Shown here one piece after another: positions 38,933 to 51,508 of a DNA stretch of 64,000 nucleotides; positions within the stretch are counted from its first letter, which is position 1; every line of letters starts with the position of its first letter. Location: contig JAVHNS010000008.1 of NCBI GenBank assembly GCA_036872755.1, positions 1,736,001 to 1,800,000 on the forward strand. Direction: 5' to 3'. Origin of the DNA: Orbilia blumenaviensis (lineage: Eukaryota > Ascomycota > Orbiliomycetes > Orbiliales > Orbiliaceae). Position numbers and translations under genes: made by a program. The notes under the pieces were generated by a model. That model was not told where the DNA came from, did not search any database, and worked only from the letters and a program-made list of their open reading frames with translations.

Positions 38933-40030
38933 CACCGGGATCATAGTATAAGTTACGTGGGAGTTTCGGACCCAACCACGCCTATACATAGAGGAGGAAG
39001 GCTCAAGAAAATATATCGTCCCCTTTCTAAACTTTGATAGAGGTATATATGATACTTAGTGTAACCCCATACAGGCTGTTCCGGTTTCTGGTCGCCGATA
39101 TATCCCTGCCTGCAAAGTCCAAGTCTTACTTCTTGTGGCATGGCGGCCGCACAATAAAGCTTGGGGTAATCAATCCCTAGCCATTCCATGCCAGTCAAAT
39201 GTTGGCATAGGGTTTCGAACACGGATCGATCGCGGAAATACAGTACATGGTGTCTACATGCTGCAACAAGTAGTTAGCTTCCAGACCTTCCATGTCACTG
39301 AATGACCACCCTCAGTTTTGCACAATTACCACCGATATTACTTTTTTGATATAACCGCTTAAACAGTCGCATTTCCCAATTTCTCGTGAGCCTTGCATGG
39401 TGTACTAAGTACACCCTCTCAAAGGTTAGCTGCTCACGCGATCACGCAACATGATAACATAACCACAAAGCAAACTATCCAAATTGAAGTATTTTTCCTT
39501 GAGAAAAAAGCTTGTCTACAAATAATATTTCCACGCTTGTTGTATCAATGCTGCTTGAGTAGTTGGCCTTTGTTCTTTAAAAGAATTAAACATGTAAGAC
39601 AATATTGAGATACAAAATGGCTAGAGGCCTTATGAAGTACATGTGAAATAAGTTGGTGGGCCTTATAAGCCATGGCCTTTGCGTCGACTCCCAGTATGAC
39701 CATGAGTTCATTATTTGTTTATCATATAGTAGAATACGTAATCACAAGCTGGCTATGAGGGCCCTCGAGGAAAAGAAAGCCCATCGACGCAACCACTGCC
39801 TGGCCCAGCTAAATATGTTAATACGTGTTAAAACCGGTATATATATCATTAAGAGTGGATTTATGAAAATTAAACTCAAAACTTAGTAAGAATCCATAAA
39901 TATCGAAGGTATACCTTCTTCTTTTGACCAAAATGTCCTGATAATCCCGACTACTTTGTAAAGGGCAAAGGGGCTAGAGTAATCCCGCGAATAAGGGATT
40001 TGTATGTCGAGAGTTATATGGCTAATGGGT

Positions 40031-40050
40031 TGGGTTTGCATGCAAACCCA
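40031..40050. repeat. Perfect 20-bp palindrome
   Basis: TGGGTTTGCATGCAAACCCA equals its own reverse complement. It lies about 75 bases before the 19-bp repeat array. Confidence 0.95.
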
Positions 40051-40125
40051 TATTTAAGATTATCTATTTCGGACGGTTACGCGTTAGCCAGCCATGTGCT
40101 AAGCTAGCAAGCGGGCAAGTATAAT

Positions 40126-40302
40126 AGTTGGTTGTAGACTAGTGATTAGTTCACAAGTTGGGAGCTAGTTCCTAGGCAGGTTAGGTAGTTAGCTCATGGA
40201 CTACTAGCTGGTTTACAGGCTAGTAGCTGACTATGGTTCGCAGGCTGGTAGCTGGTTCGCAGACTACTAGCTGGTACACAGGTAGGTAGCTAATTCATTC
40301 GG
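40126..40302. repeat. Degenerate 19-bp tandem array
   Basis: About nine units beginning AGCT, AGTT or ATTA with consensus near AGCTGGTTCACAGACTACT. Unit starts at 40126, 40145, 40163, 40187, 40206, 40225, 40250, 40269 and 40288 give spacings of 19, 18, 24, 19, 19, 25, 19 and 19. Two longer units carry 5-6 base insertions. Noncoding minisatellite. Confidence 0.75.
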
Positions 40303-40309
40303 ACACAGA

Positions 40310-40397
40310 GCAGTCGATTCCTAGTCTAGGTTGAGCGCAACGCGGCTTGCGTTAGGTGCCAACCACAAACTAACATTATAAGCGGGGAATCGACTGC
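40310..40397. repeat. 12-bp perfect inverted repeat with 64-bp spacer
   Basis: GCAGTCGATTCC at 40310-40321 and its exact reverse complement at 40386-40397. The spacer contains a further short hairpin (CGCAACGCGGCTTGCG). It lies immediately beyond the 19-bp array. Confidence 0.8.
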
Positions 40398-41346
40398 CTA
40401 AACTCTGGCTATTGAGTAGCAATCAGGTAAATGTGCGGTGGTATACGCCACCTCTAGTGACAACGTTATCTCTGGTAGGTATCTGACTTCCTATTCCAGA
40501 CCTCAACTTCCCAACAACAACACATCAGCGTCCTCAAATACCACATAAAATATGTGTTGACCATATATGGCATGGTTACACCGACGATCCGTCACATTCG
40601 GGATTAATTCCGGAACGTGAGTATGCATTGCATCGGCATGCGACATTCACGCGCGCTTCGGGGCCAACGGGTAGACACCCCTCCCGAGAGAATGGGAACG
40701 TTCGGTTATCTTGCTTTATCGCGATAAATGCGCACGCCATGCCGTGCATAAAGGTTATCTCAATTAGCTAATAGTTTCGTAAAAACAATCTGTCGCAAAA
40801 TAATACTATTGTCGATTTCTGGCGGCTTCGCGCGGGGCTGCAAATTCATCGGTATAGTTTTTGTTATCTCATGTAGATAAGCGCACGTGCACTCATATTC
40901 GGAAGGTGTCACAGAGGTCTACGTTTTTGTGGTATACATTTTGCACAATCTCGTCATCTTAAAAGGCTTTCGTTTGGTCATTTGACATGTGATCCATTAT
41001 ACACATGGGGAGGTTGGATCTGAAACATTACTAGGAGGGACGCAGGAGAAAGGGATGAGACGTTATCAGAGAGACATGATTTCGGTGGAGGGTAGAATTG
41101 TGGTTTTTTTTTATTAAATCAAATATGAGGTAAGTAAAAAGGTCGTATCGATACGTAAACAAGAAAAGAAACCGAAGGCCCTTTAAGATGAAATTTGTCG
41201 ACGTCAAAACGATTAGAGAAATTCGTTGAAAAAACCATGAGCCCAGGCCCTTCGTCATGAAGCGAGCACGACTACTTGGGGGGCTCGACAAAACAGCTCA
41301 TAAGCGCAAAAACTTGAATAAAACAAGCAGATGATGCCAGGCAGGT

Positions 41347-43137
41347 TTAGATTGTGTATCTGAAACCTTCCTCGCCACCTTCGAGCTTCTTCTCGCCACG
41401 GTCGGCCTTGCCATTTTCGATCTTGAAGTAAGCGGTAAGTCCAAGAACCAGAAGGATAGTAGCAGCGGCGGCAGTAAGACAAGCGTAGAGACCAGGTCGG
41501 TAGGTAGGAGCGTCTTGGGGACTATATAAAACGGAGTTAGCATACAGAACAAAATAAATGCCGTATCATATTTCTCAGAGCTTACCGGAAAACGAGACCA
41601 CCAATGATACCACCGAGACCACCAAGGCCGACAAGAGTAGCAGAGCAGAAAGCACGCTTCCATTGTCCACGGATGTTGTTGGCTTGGTAGGTGAGGGCAA
41701 GAGGGACATTGCAGTTGGCACCAGCGCAGGCGAAGAAGACACCAAGGTACTTGACACCGTTGCTTGGACCCCAACCCATGAGACAGACTCCGAGGATTTC
41801 AAAAAGGCAGTTGACGACGATAATAGGACCACGGAACTTGTATTTGTCGCCAACCCATCCGGAGAAGAACATCCAGATACCGGCAAACACGTACGGTGGG
41901 GCGACGAGACATTGGGAGGCGGCGATAGAGAATCCCATACCACCGTGCAAAATTATAGGCAAGAAGTAGGCCAAGGAGTAGGTGACTGTGGTGCTAAAAC
42001 AGAAGATCAAACCAAAACACCAAACCTTGAAATCTAGACCACCTCCTAAGAACTTCCCAATGGTAAATGGCTCGAGGTGGACATCACCACGATCTTCGTT
42101 GACCTTGCGAATGATGTAGGAAACCTCGGACTTGTTCAAAAATCCCCAAGATTTGTGGGCGTCGGCATCTGGGAAAGGTACGAGGAAGACGTAGGCGACG
42201 AGAGCGATGACACAAGTGATGACACCCTGCATGATAAAGATCCATCTCCATCCTGTGAGGCCTTCGAGTCCGTGCATTTGCATGAGTCCGTAGGCTAATA
42301 TGCCCTATTTTGAAATTTAACGTTAGGATGTTACATATTACCGATCTGGAAGATGGACACTTACAGCGAAAGCAGCAGCGACGCAACCAACAATGTAGAA
42401 GACCGCGTAACGTTTACCCATTTCATCTAGAATTTCAAGTTAGCCATGTTACACGAAGGGTAAGGGCCTGATAGATGAAGCTTACATCGAGTGTACCATG
42501 TGCTGAGAAGGTAGACGGCACCAGGGAAGTAACCAGCCTAAGGAAACCACAGTTAGGAAATCAGGAACTGCAAATACAGGAAGCCATTGATATCACAGTT
42601 CGTGAAATACATACCTCAAAAACACCAAGAACGAGACGGAGAGCCATAAGCTCCTCCCATTTCTTGACGAAACCCATACCAATCATAACAGCTCCCCAGA
42701 GCAAACAGATAGCGCTCAAGAAATTGCGAGGACCGATTTTTCGGGTAGCGACAGTGGCGGGGGGTTGAAACAAGATGTATGTGACGAAGAAAACCAGGGT
42801 AGTGATGGACTGATTCGCCGTTAGCAGGGGTTTTGAAGATAACATCGATATTCTCCGTTCCACAAATACTCACATAGCCATTGTTTGCGACGTTCATCTT
42901 GAGTTCGACATTCATGCCGGCCAAGGAAGCCGCGGAAAGGTTGGTACGGTCCATGAGGGATACACAGTACGTGACACCCAAGATGATAACCAATCGTCGA
43001 TCGATTCGACGGGTGATTGCTCGCTTCTCGGCTTCGTCGTATTCGACGTAGTCGGAGCTGTCATCAGAACGGTGTTCAACATGATCCATACCTGCTTTTT
43101 CCAAAGCGGAGGCGTTTTTTTCGTCGGTGGATGACAT
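41347..43137 (-). CDS. MFS transporter, allantoate/anion:cation symporter (Dal5/Tna1-like)
   Basis: Membrane carrier for organic anions or vitamins of the ACS family. Six exons (42874-43137, 42615-42809, 42486-42537, 42365-42426, 41586-42304, 41347-41521) sum to 1467 nt, 488 aa. The N-terminus is acidic, followed by RRIDRRLVIILGVTYCVSLM and DRTNLSAASLAGM, the helix-1/loop motif of this family (usually D-R-x-N). Next come SITTLVFFVTYILFQPPATV, then ALRLVLGVFEAGYFPGAVYL and LSTWYTRYEMGKRYAVFY, the helix-4/5 signature. A central loop precedes the C-terminal six helices (NCNVPLALTYQANNIRG is typical). The C-terminus ends in charged GEEGFRYTI. Length is normal (about 480-520 aa). Substrate cannot be inferred beyond the family. 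The next gene upstream is 4.7 kb away. Confidence 0.92.
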
Positions 43138-46100
43138 AGTGGATGATGGTGAGGGGGGAAAGAGATTTTAGAAATGGTCTTTGGGGTTGTGTGGTTGTGG
43201 TTATCTGTTTCCTTGCAACGTCCAAGACGAATTAACGTTGGAGTCAGGGAATATGGGGATGGGTCGTGTCGTCCGTCAGTGCAGTCTCCCAAATTCAAAT
43301 TTGTCGAAGCTGGTCGAGCAACGTAACTATCGGCTGAGGAGAGAAGGGGAAAAAAAAAAAAAGATATGTAAGAGGTTCCCACCTGCCATTGATATAGAGA
43401 TCGCCAATAGGCCCATATGGGCCTGCAATATGGCTTCCAAGGTCTTAGTTTGTTTTGACGTCTACTAATGCGAATACCGTGCGACACCATGTTGCGGAAT
43501 GCCAATGTACCATATCGAGCTAAAACTACGAGACAAGAACAAGGTTTCGCCCCCATTACCGAGGTGCGAACTATTCGCCGCGGTTGATAAACCTGCAAGT
43601 TTGGCCTGCAGACAGTCCTTCAGCTCTAGCGAAGGCTCCAACGGACGGGGGTGTGGAGGACTGTGTGCGTATCTAAGTATGCGGCCCACCGACAAGTCTG
43701 GGGACTGCAGCGCCAGGGCACGCGATAACTCTTGGCCCAAAGCCTAATCCCTGCTATAGCATGCCTGTGATTGGCCAAGCCGGTGGGGAAAACCCCGGAT
43801 CGAGCGAGGGAAGCAACCACCCCAACTCTGAAGTCTTTTATTTGCGGAGACGACGCGGGGTTCATGGCGTTTGGGACAGTGCATGATCGAGGTGACTTGG
43901 TTAGCCCGCACCTCGGTAATTGATATAGGCAGTTGGCAGAATGCAGCAACTTGGGCCCTTCTCCACGATATCGATATTTCGGTGCTTGACCATCCTTGAA
44001 ATCAAGGAACGACCATGCCTTCGGAATCGAAGCGATTGATCTGCAGAAGCTAACGGCGTCTTTAGCTTCGAATCTTCGAGTCGGCCGAGGAGACTTAATA
44101 CCAGAGGATGGAAAAAAAACGTGTCGACGGAAACCTTCCCCTCCCAACGGTACGCAAATCATTCCAAATGAAGAGTGAAGAAACATACTTTGCACATGAT
44201 ACTACGTTTGCGCCAAGGAGACGTTCTCGTCCTTTGAGATCCCAAGAAATTTATCCGTCTGTTTTCAACGAGGATTGTGGTATGTCTGTCTGCTGATATT
44301 AATCTATTAATCCAATCTCAATCTTCAAAATACGCATCATGCAAGATCAAGGGTGCCCAAAGTCTGTGGAACTCGAGATTCATTGGTTCGCCTGATCTGC
44401 CAAGGGTGTAGAAATGACTAGGAGCCTAATAACCGCAAGTGCTCGCGAGCTACATGCAACATATTCCAAGTTCATAGCGCTGTATCAAGTTTTCATGGGC
44501 AAAGCACCAGTGCATACCAAAACAGATAATAGCTGTGAATCAGTAACCTGGCCGAACCAAACCCCTACGGTGAAGTATACCACTAATTTTTTATTTTTCT
44601 GATGGTCACTCACACTTCTACCTAACTAGCCCGGCTAGTTGAAGACCCGAATCTCTGTTCCCAGCGAAGGAGAACATCTGGATAGGCAAGATCCCAGCCA
44701 TCTGGCCCAGATGCATCTCAAATCAACGGGCGATACCATCCAATTGATACTCAGGCCACACGATCCTATCAATCCCATGTGATGTTTCGCAGATGGATTG
44801 GTCTCCCGCCTCCAGGCTTGGCTGCGGTATGCTAAGCTCTGAGTCGCTGGCCCAAGAACGAAGCCATCGTAGAATTTACGAACCCCTTGTTGCTTTTTGC
44901 CAGCTTACGCACTGGCACATCGATTTGCGAAGCAAACCGTGCCACCCATTTGGTAGAATTCGACAGATGGGGCAACATCCGAGGTTAGCTTCCAAAATAA
45001 GCCGCAATGGGTCTGAGCGTCACTGCAGCTACCCCAACCTCTGCATGCTGCCGCTAGTTGATCTAACGAAAACGAAAACGAAAACACCACGACCAAACTT
45101 TCATCTTAACAAATCTTGCGTATAATAGATCATGTACTAATTGTGCCTGAATATCAAAACCTTTTAATTTGGTTCATAAGTTTGCAGACCCGAGGAAAAA
45201 CGAATTTACTGATGCTAGTCTGAAGATGCGTATATGTACAGCCTCAGCCAAATTTCATTCGCTTGGCTGTTTTTTGTTCCGATCCCTGCCGGTGTCTAGA
45301 CATTAGACGAGATAGATCTAGATATACTGTCGATCTTGACCTCGGGTTCTGGACTTTCAGAGTGTATATTGCCACTTATTTTTTCAGCCGGGAAAGAGCA
45401 AGTGACTTTGACCTTGGTAAACATCGTATCTTAGCTCTGTAGCCGTTTTGATAGGGCCGTAAACGGTGCGAAAGTTGCGATAGGCGTGTTTTGATCTCGC
45501 ACTTTGAGCGAACGTTCGAACTTTCCAACCCGGAATCACACGAAACTGGAGCAGTATGTATACCTGCATGAATCTCCAATATGAAATCCAACATAGAACC
45601 CCATTGCCATACGGCCACTTCTCTAGGACGCAGGACATAACCCTGCAGCTAACTCTCTATCTCTGGATCCCCTTCTTCGTTCTCATGACCTCTTCCCCAG
45701 ATAAACCTTCACAGTCCCCAAGAACTCAATCCTTCACCCGCATTCTCCCCGCATTTTCAACAAAAAATGAATATATCCCCACAAATCTAAAAAGTAACAT
45801 CACAAACAGAAAACTCATGACCTCCCAGGATCATCTCCATGTCTCTGTTCTCCACAGACACCTACTTGTTGGAATTGAAAGTGGATAGACAGCGTATATC
45901 CACCCCAAAAAGCCAAGTATCAACATACTCCACATCTTTCGGAGAAACTACCCTGTCGGTCCAGGCCTCAGACCACTACAGACATCAGATTGCTGCCATC
46001 TCCACGTTATTGTTCTCCACTTTCTTGCGTTCTCTTGCTTTGCCGCTGGATACTAACTTGAATTTGGATATTGGCCGAGACATTCATGCACTTCAGTTTT

Positions 46101-47880
46101 GTTTTTCTCCACAGGCACGCTGGCCACAGCCCTAGTAACTTGGAAACAGCTCCACAGGCCAGGGGAATGTCCCAATCAATTCATCGCAATGTGGAGAGTA
46201 ACGGGCCCAATTGTCGACGTTACCAAGTTCCAAGCTAGTGGCAATGTCACACTGGCTATGTATCGATACGTATGTATGAAAAAAACCGGCGTGAAATTCG
46301 GGACTTTGGGGGTCATTTTTCTTTCGAACAAGGTTCTAGTTAAGCTCAAAGAGGTTAAAAGATTCGACGTCTAGACGCAATGTTGGATTTTAGCTTCGGG
46401 AACACCGAGTCATGATCAGACTGGTTTCTTGGCTACGTGGGAACCAAGTAGTTAGAACGTTATTGCTATATGTTTCATAGATTTAAGACTCCCAACTATT
46501 GGCAGCGTTTAGTCACTGCTTGCAGGTTTCTTTTGTGGGGAAACTGCTGGCAGAGATCTCTTGAGCATGCTCGGATATTGGTCCCGATGGAAAAATAGAA
46601 ATCCAGAGAGCTGCCCAATCAGTGATTTGTTTGAATTTATGGATCGTCGGGAATTCCTTGGCCCGATTATAAATACTTAATATGAACCCAGGTTTCTTTA
46701 AAACTTTAGAGAGTGATAATTTCTGGCTCGGGCTTAATAGTTGGCACACTAGTTTCGAACACCCCCTCCACCTTTTTGTCCCCGCCCGGAAGTCGGATTT
46801 AGTCGAGTCGGTGATTCATTCGCAACGTCACGATACCTTAGCGGCTCCCTGTCCTAATTGCCTTATTGGAATGCCGTTCCATTAGCTTGATATCTGGCCC
46901 ACCAGCAGTATCAACGGTCATGCTTGGTGGTTTCTGCCCAGTGTATGCCCATCAGGCCATATTGATGCTTGCCAAACCTGACTAGCTGAGCACCGTTCTA
47001 TGCTAAGGCGGGCTGGGCATGGGATCGTGGCCAACATAGCATATGAGGCGCAACTTAAGGGTTTTTGACTTAGATCATGATCTCCTGAGCTCCAAGATCA
47101 GACGTGCCTTTCGGCAACAGCTTGCACCCTGGCCATTAAAGAAAATCAATCATACTAAAGATTCGGTTCAACGGAAGTTCAAGGGATTCAAAACTGAAGG
47201 GAGGGGTACAGGCGAGGAAAGTCGTATTTAGAAATGCCACGTGGGGCTGGACCATCAACGTTACTCTTTCTGAAACTTATTCTGCTCATGCATTTCGCAA
47301 ATGGTTTTGAGCGCTGGATCCCTTTTCTCCACACTCTCTCTTCCCTCTGAGTGGTAGTTTGTTTTGTCATATTGTCGAACCGATGGTGTTAATTCTGACC
47401 AACGAGCAGTGCAATATTAATACATTTATGCAATGGAAGATGCATGTGCAAGTATTGTAGTATACCGTATACACTCTGGTACGTACCAGGCTTCGGCCCG
47501 CATCGGCTGAAAAGGCAATGCAACAATGCAACAAATATGACACAACATTCCATTCAAATGCGAATCGAATGGTCGCACAAGCCAGGCCGCCAAAAACAGC
47601 CAGGATCCTCTGCCGTTCCCGCATTTGGCGGGGTAAATTAACTCGATCAGCCGAACTGGGACTGCTTAAACCCGACCGAAGCCGAGCGTAGACTTGCCCC
47701 TCCCGATATCGGACTCCTACTCTCCAACACACGACGCTATACCTGGTCTGGTGTCTCTGGATGCAGCAGCCATCTACATCTCATCGATTACCAAAATTTT
47801 TGTTGCTAAGAGAAGAGAATTCTCATTGGAAACTTCATCATATATTACAAACACGAAGCGTCGCTGCAAATATAATCGAA
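43138..47880. other. 4.7 kb intergenic region
   Basis: No supported gene between the divergent MFS and LEU2 genes. The longest open frame (minus strand, about 43.63-44.20 kb) has no domain-like pattern, and frames around 45.5-46.1 kb are similarly unconvincing. The two ends hold the promoters of the neighbours. I did not see a CCGG-NN-CCGG Leu3-type site close to LEU2. Confidence 0.55.
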
Positions 47881-49248
47881 ATGGCATATAAGATTGTTGT
47901 TCTGGCTGGCGACCATTGCGGTCCCGAGGTATGGCTTGGTGCCCTATACAATATGGTGTTCTAACACATGCCAAAATACAACAGCTAGCTAACTTCCAGT
48001 TCATGTGTATAGGTTACTAAGGAAGCTATCAAAACCCTAAACGCTGTGTCTGAAGCCAGGCCTTCAATCCAGTTTGAGTTCCAGGATCATCTCATTGGCG
48101 GTGTAGGCTTCAATTCCGCAATTCTATCCCCAAAACTACGGCTTCCTAACGAAAATGTTCGATTCTAGGCTTCGATAGATGCCACGGGTTCGCCACTCAC
48201 AGATGAGGTCCTCTCCGCTTGTAAATCCGCAGACGCGGTATTCTTAGGCGCAGTCGGTGGTCCAGTACGCTACATCATGCTGCTTCCTTGCATATATCTG
48301 AAGCAAGTCTAATCATAGCTACCTAGGAATGGGGAACCGGTGCTGTCCGCCCAGAACAAGGCCTTCTCAAGCTCCGGAAAGAACTTGCGACTTTCGGCAA
48401 CCTTCGTCCCTGCAACTTCGCTGCCCCATCCCTTCTCGACAACTCTCCCTTAAAGCCCGATATCGCACGAGGCGTGGACTTCTGTGTCGTACGTGAACTC
48501 ACCGGCGGGATCTACTTTGGCGATAGGAAAGAAGACACCGGCGACGGATATGCCTACGATATCGAACCATACTCCAAGGCTGAGATCGAGAGGATAACAA
48601 GACTCGCCGGGCATCTGGCGTTACAGCAAAACCCACCATCACCAGTTTGGTCGTTAGATAAAGCGAATGTACTCGCCACATCGAGGCTATGGAGGAAAAC
48701 CGTGACGGAGGTCATGGAGAAGGAGTTTCCTCAAGTAAAACTGGGCCACCATCTGATAGATTCTGCGGCCATGCTGATGTTGAAGAATCCAAGAGCATTG
48801 AATGGAATCGTTGTTACAAGTAATTTGTTCGGGGATATCATCAGTGATGAAGCGAGCGTTATCCCTGGAAGCTTAGGCCTTTTGCCATCGGCAAGTTTGT
48901 CTGGCGTCCCAGAGGTTGGGAAGAACGTCAATGGAGTCTATGAGCCAATCCACGGTAAGGCCCATCCTATCGAACTTGCACTAAAAGTTGTTGCTGACAT
49001 AGGTTGCAATTTTAGGCTCCGCTCCAGATATCTCCGGCAAGGGCATCGTCAACCCTGTGGCTTCTATATTGAGCATTGCTATGTTGTTAAAATACTCCCT
49101 CAACCTCCACGAGGAGGCCAAGGCAGTCGAAGATGCCGTCCGAAATACCATCGAATCTGGAGTAAAGACGGGCGACATTGGTGGGAAGAACAAAACCAGC
49201 GAAGTTGGTGATGCGGTCGCCGCAGAGATCAAGAAGCTCCTAAGCTGA
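47881..49248 (+). CDS. LEU2: 3-isopropylmalate dehydrogenase
   Basis: Third enzyme of leucine synthesis: NAD-dependent oxidation and decarboxylation of 3-isopropylmalate to 2-oxoisocaproate, cytosolic in fungi. Five exons (47881-47928, 48013-48102, 48169-48264, 48327-48954, 49016-49248) sum to 1095 nt, 364 aa, the normal family length. Motifs: [15 protein letters not shown] (usually G-D-G-I-G-P-E, here D-H-C-G-P-E), [44 protein letters not shown] with the catalytic Arg/Tyr region, and the nucleotide-binding segment [18 protein letters not shown], restored by the last intron. The metal-binding aspartates fall in [15 protein letters not shown]. Unusual details are the GDH-C substitution near the start and [14 protein letters not shown], which resembles the fungal paralogue. 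All four introns are short and use canonical ends. The second LEU2 paralogue that many moulds have is not in this window. Confidence 0.95.
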
Positions 49249-49827
49249 GGTTCGTCGCTATGAAGCCTCTTATGTGCATGCCTGCAACGGCGCTATGTTT
49301 CTTCTCCTATATTACCCTTCTCTCTCTACGCGGAGACTGTATTCTACAAACTATTACCAGGCAATATCAATTACCAACGTGATATATCGTGAATGAAAAG
49401 TGGATGTCCGTGGATCCCTTAAATTTGGGAATTATATATATAAGGGGACTAGAACCTGCCATGTGAATGCCCAAGTTGTTGGAGAAAGGCCTTTCATTCG
49501 AGTGGCGTAATGCTAGTCATTTCTCTGGTGAGAATTGCATGACTGGTATATAGATACCATCGAGCTAGCCATAAACAAGAGGCAGAACTGAGTACAAGAC
49601 AGGAGAAGATGAGACCCTAAACGCCAGCTTAATGCTCGCTTTAAAAAAAAAAAAAAAAGATGCTCGTAAAGAAAATTGGGAAAGGGGGGGATAGATAAAT
49701 TTGCACTAGGGAAAGCGATTTGCAAATTTGACAGAATGTTCAAAAGACTTTGACGTCCTAGGACTAATAGTAGGAACCCCATAGTGATATAATGTTGGTT
49801 GCGCAGTAATGGAGCAAGGAATAAGTG
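49249..49827. other. Intergenic region between convergent genes
   Basis: No gene seen; includes an A16 run at 49643-49658 and AT-rich sequence downstream of LEU2. Confidence 0.6.
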
Positions 49828-50073
49828 TTAGCGAAGTTCCATCATAAAGGGATCAAAGTCTTCCCACTCAATCCGACCACTAGTATTTAGTGTCCGGGCT
49901 GGTGGAGGGCGCGGTGGAGTTGGGTCTCCGGGTTCAACTCTTCTCAAAGCTCTGGCTTCCCTTACTTCCTGCTGCGAAGCTTGGGCGTATTCCCGGGGTG
50001 TAGGGTTGACACCTTGGAGTCCTTGATTAGTATAGTAGTCCTTGGGACTGTTTGGATCGTCAGAACTCACCAT
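49828..50073 (-). CDS. Small ORF downstream of APC10, uncertain
   Basis: An 81-codon frame starting at ATG (50073), or at an ATG 18 bases further upstream (50091), lies 58 bases (or 40) beyond the APC10 stop on the same strand. Composition looks protein-like: acidic and Pro/Arg-rich, with NPTPREYAQASQQE and a C-terminus RIEWEDFDPFMMELR. I recognise no family. It might be a separate small gene, the last exon of an alternatively spliced APC10 transcript, or chance. The first codons (ATGGTGAGTTC) overlap a perfect intron-donor sequence, which leaves an exon of a different model possible. Confidence 0.4.
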   Translation of the reverse strand: MVSSDDPNSPKDYYTNQGLQGVNPTPREYAQASQQEVREARALRRVEPGDPTPPRPPPARTLNTSGRIEWEDFDPFMMELR

Positions 50074-50131
50074 CTTCAGCTTCACGACCATCAAGAGCCT
50101 TTCGATGAATCTTTCGAAGCATGGCTGCTTT

Positions 50132-51508
50132 CTAACGCAGCTCAAGCTCGGACATCATCTTAACGGTGTTGAAGGGGATTTCTTTCTCATTGAACCAGAT
50201 CGGAGAGAGCTTGCTAATATCGCCAGCATTCGGCTCATCGAGCTCCAGTCCGCTGACAAGACTTGGCTGAGATTCAAGGTACTGAAGCGGAGAGTATATT
50301 TGGAGGCCACGGACATGCGTATCTTTGCCATTTTGATGGTTGGAGAGGACGCAGACTTGGATAAGAAAAGTACGCAAAATCCCGCTACACATGGGTAAAT
50401 TAGAATGATAGAGGACCTGGCATAGGGGGTAGGTAATGCTTACTCTGCATGAACGCCCTCCAACGGAGCTTCTTGCCAACCTGTTGGCTGGTTGAACTCA
50501 AGTACACAAACTTCCTGGAGATCATGATAACCGGTCCCAGCGTAAATGGCTATCTTGGTTGGCGTGTACGATTCGTCCTGGGCATAGTCAAGGAACACAC
50601 GGATACGCTTGACAAAGACACGCTTCGCAAAATGAATATTGATTAAATGAGGTTGTGGACCGTCGGATCTGTATCAAGTTAGCCCCTACCCCCAGGGCAC
50701 CAGTCGCAGATAGGAACAACTTACTGCCAAAAGAGGTTGGTATCCTCAGATCTGAGCTCTGCGACCCCACAACCAGGTTTTGAGGTAGAGACAGTCCATG
50801 AGGCTAAATGACCTATTTCTTTCAGCCCAACAAGAGGTGGAGTGGCTGCAGAGGCAGCGGTGACGAGACCGACGTTCATGGTTAGCTTCGCTTTGACTGG
50901 AGTAGTGGGTAGAAACGGCAAGTAGATGAACGGGTAGTATGTAGATAGGCAAATAATTTGGCTGTCCGGAAGGCCGAGCACTCTGGCCAAAAATTATCGG
51001 GAGGGGAGTAACGGTGTGGCGTTAGGACTGGCGGTGTCCACATACCTTGGCCGTCGCCTGAGGCATCAGCACCATCAACTCCTTCTTCTTCAATATCCTC
51101 TTCCTCTTCTTCTTCTTCGTCACCCTCAACATCTTCCCCTTCTTCCTCGTCGCCTTCCTCCACCCCGCTCTGTTCCTCTTCTTCCTCCTCGTCTGTCTCG
51201 TCATTGTCTAATGGGACGAGTTGATCTTCACTGTCCTCTTCCTCTTCTTCTTCTTGCTCTTCCTCTTGTTCCTCGAGTCCATCCGGTTCACCAAATTGAA
51301 GATCGTCCAACTCCGACTCATCTTCGTCGGTGTCATCCTCTGCAGGTTCGAGGCCACCGATATGTCTAAAACCAGCGGCGCCTCTTCGGGCAAGAATCGC
51401 GCTGAAGTTCGCTACGACACGGCTCCGTCTATTCGGTGTTGGGACGGAAGGGTCTGGCAGAGAGCTGCCACCGCCGCTACGGGTGATTCCACGACGCGGC
51501 TGTGGCAT
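50132..51508 (-). CDS. APC10: Anaphase-promoting complex subunit 10 (Doc1)
   Basis: Core processivity/substrate-recognition subunit of the APC/C ubiquitin ligase, nuclear. Four exons (51046-51508, 50725-50896, 50444-50668, 50132-50384) sum to 1113 nt, 370 aa. The DOC domain is unmistakable: KEIGHLASWTVSTSKPGCGV, ELRSEDTNLFWQSDGPQPHL, INIHFAKRVFVKRIRVFLDY, DESYTPTKIAIYAGTGYHDL, then TFLIQVCVLSNHQNGKDTHV and RGLQIYSP. The intron at 50669-50724 lies inside the FWQSDG motif and joins exactly. The N-terminal 155 residues are an extension: basic and disordered, then about 90 residues dominated by Glu/Asp (runs such as EEEEEEDSEDQ). Animal and yeast APC10 proteins are mainly the DOC domain plus a short tail, so the acidic extension is the odd feature. 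The protein ends MMSELELR with TAG. Confidence 0.93.

Noticed and set aside
43626..44195. Minus-strand open frame of 189 codons
   Set aside because: No family motif, poor protein-like composition and no splice context; best explained as chance upstream of the MFS gene.
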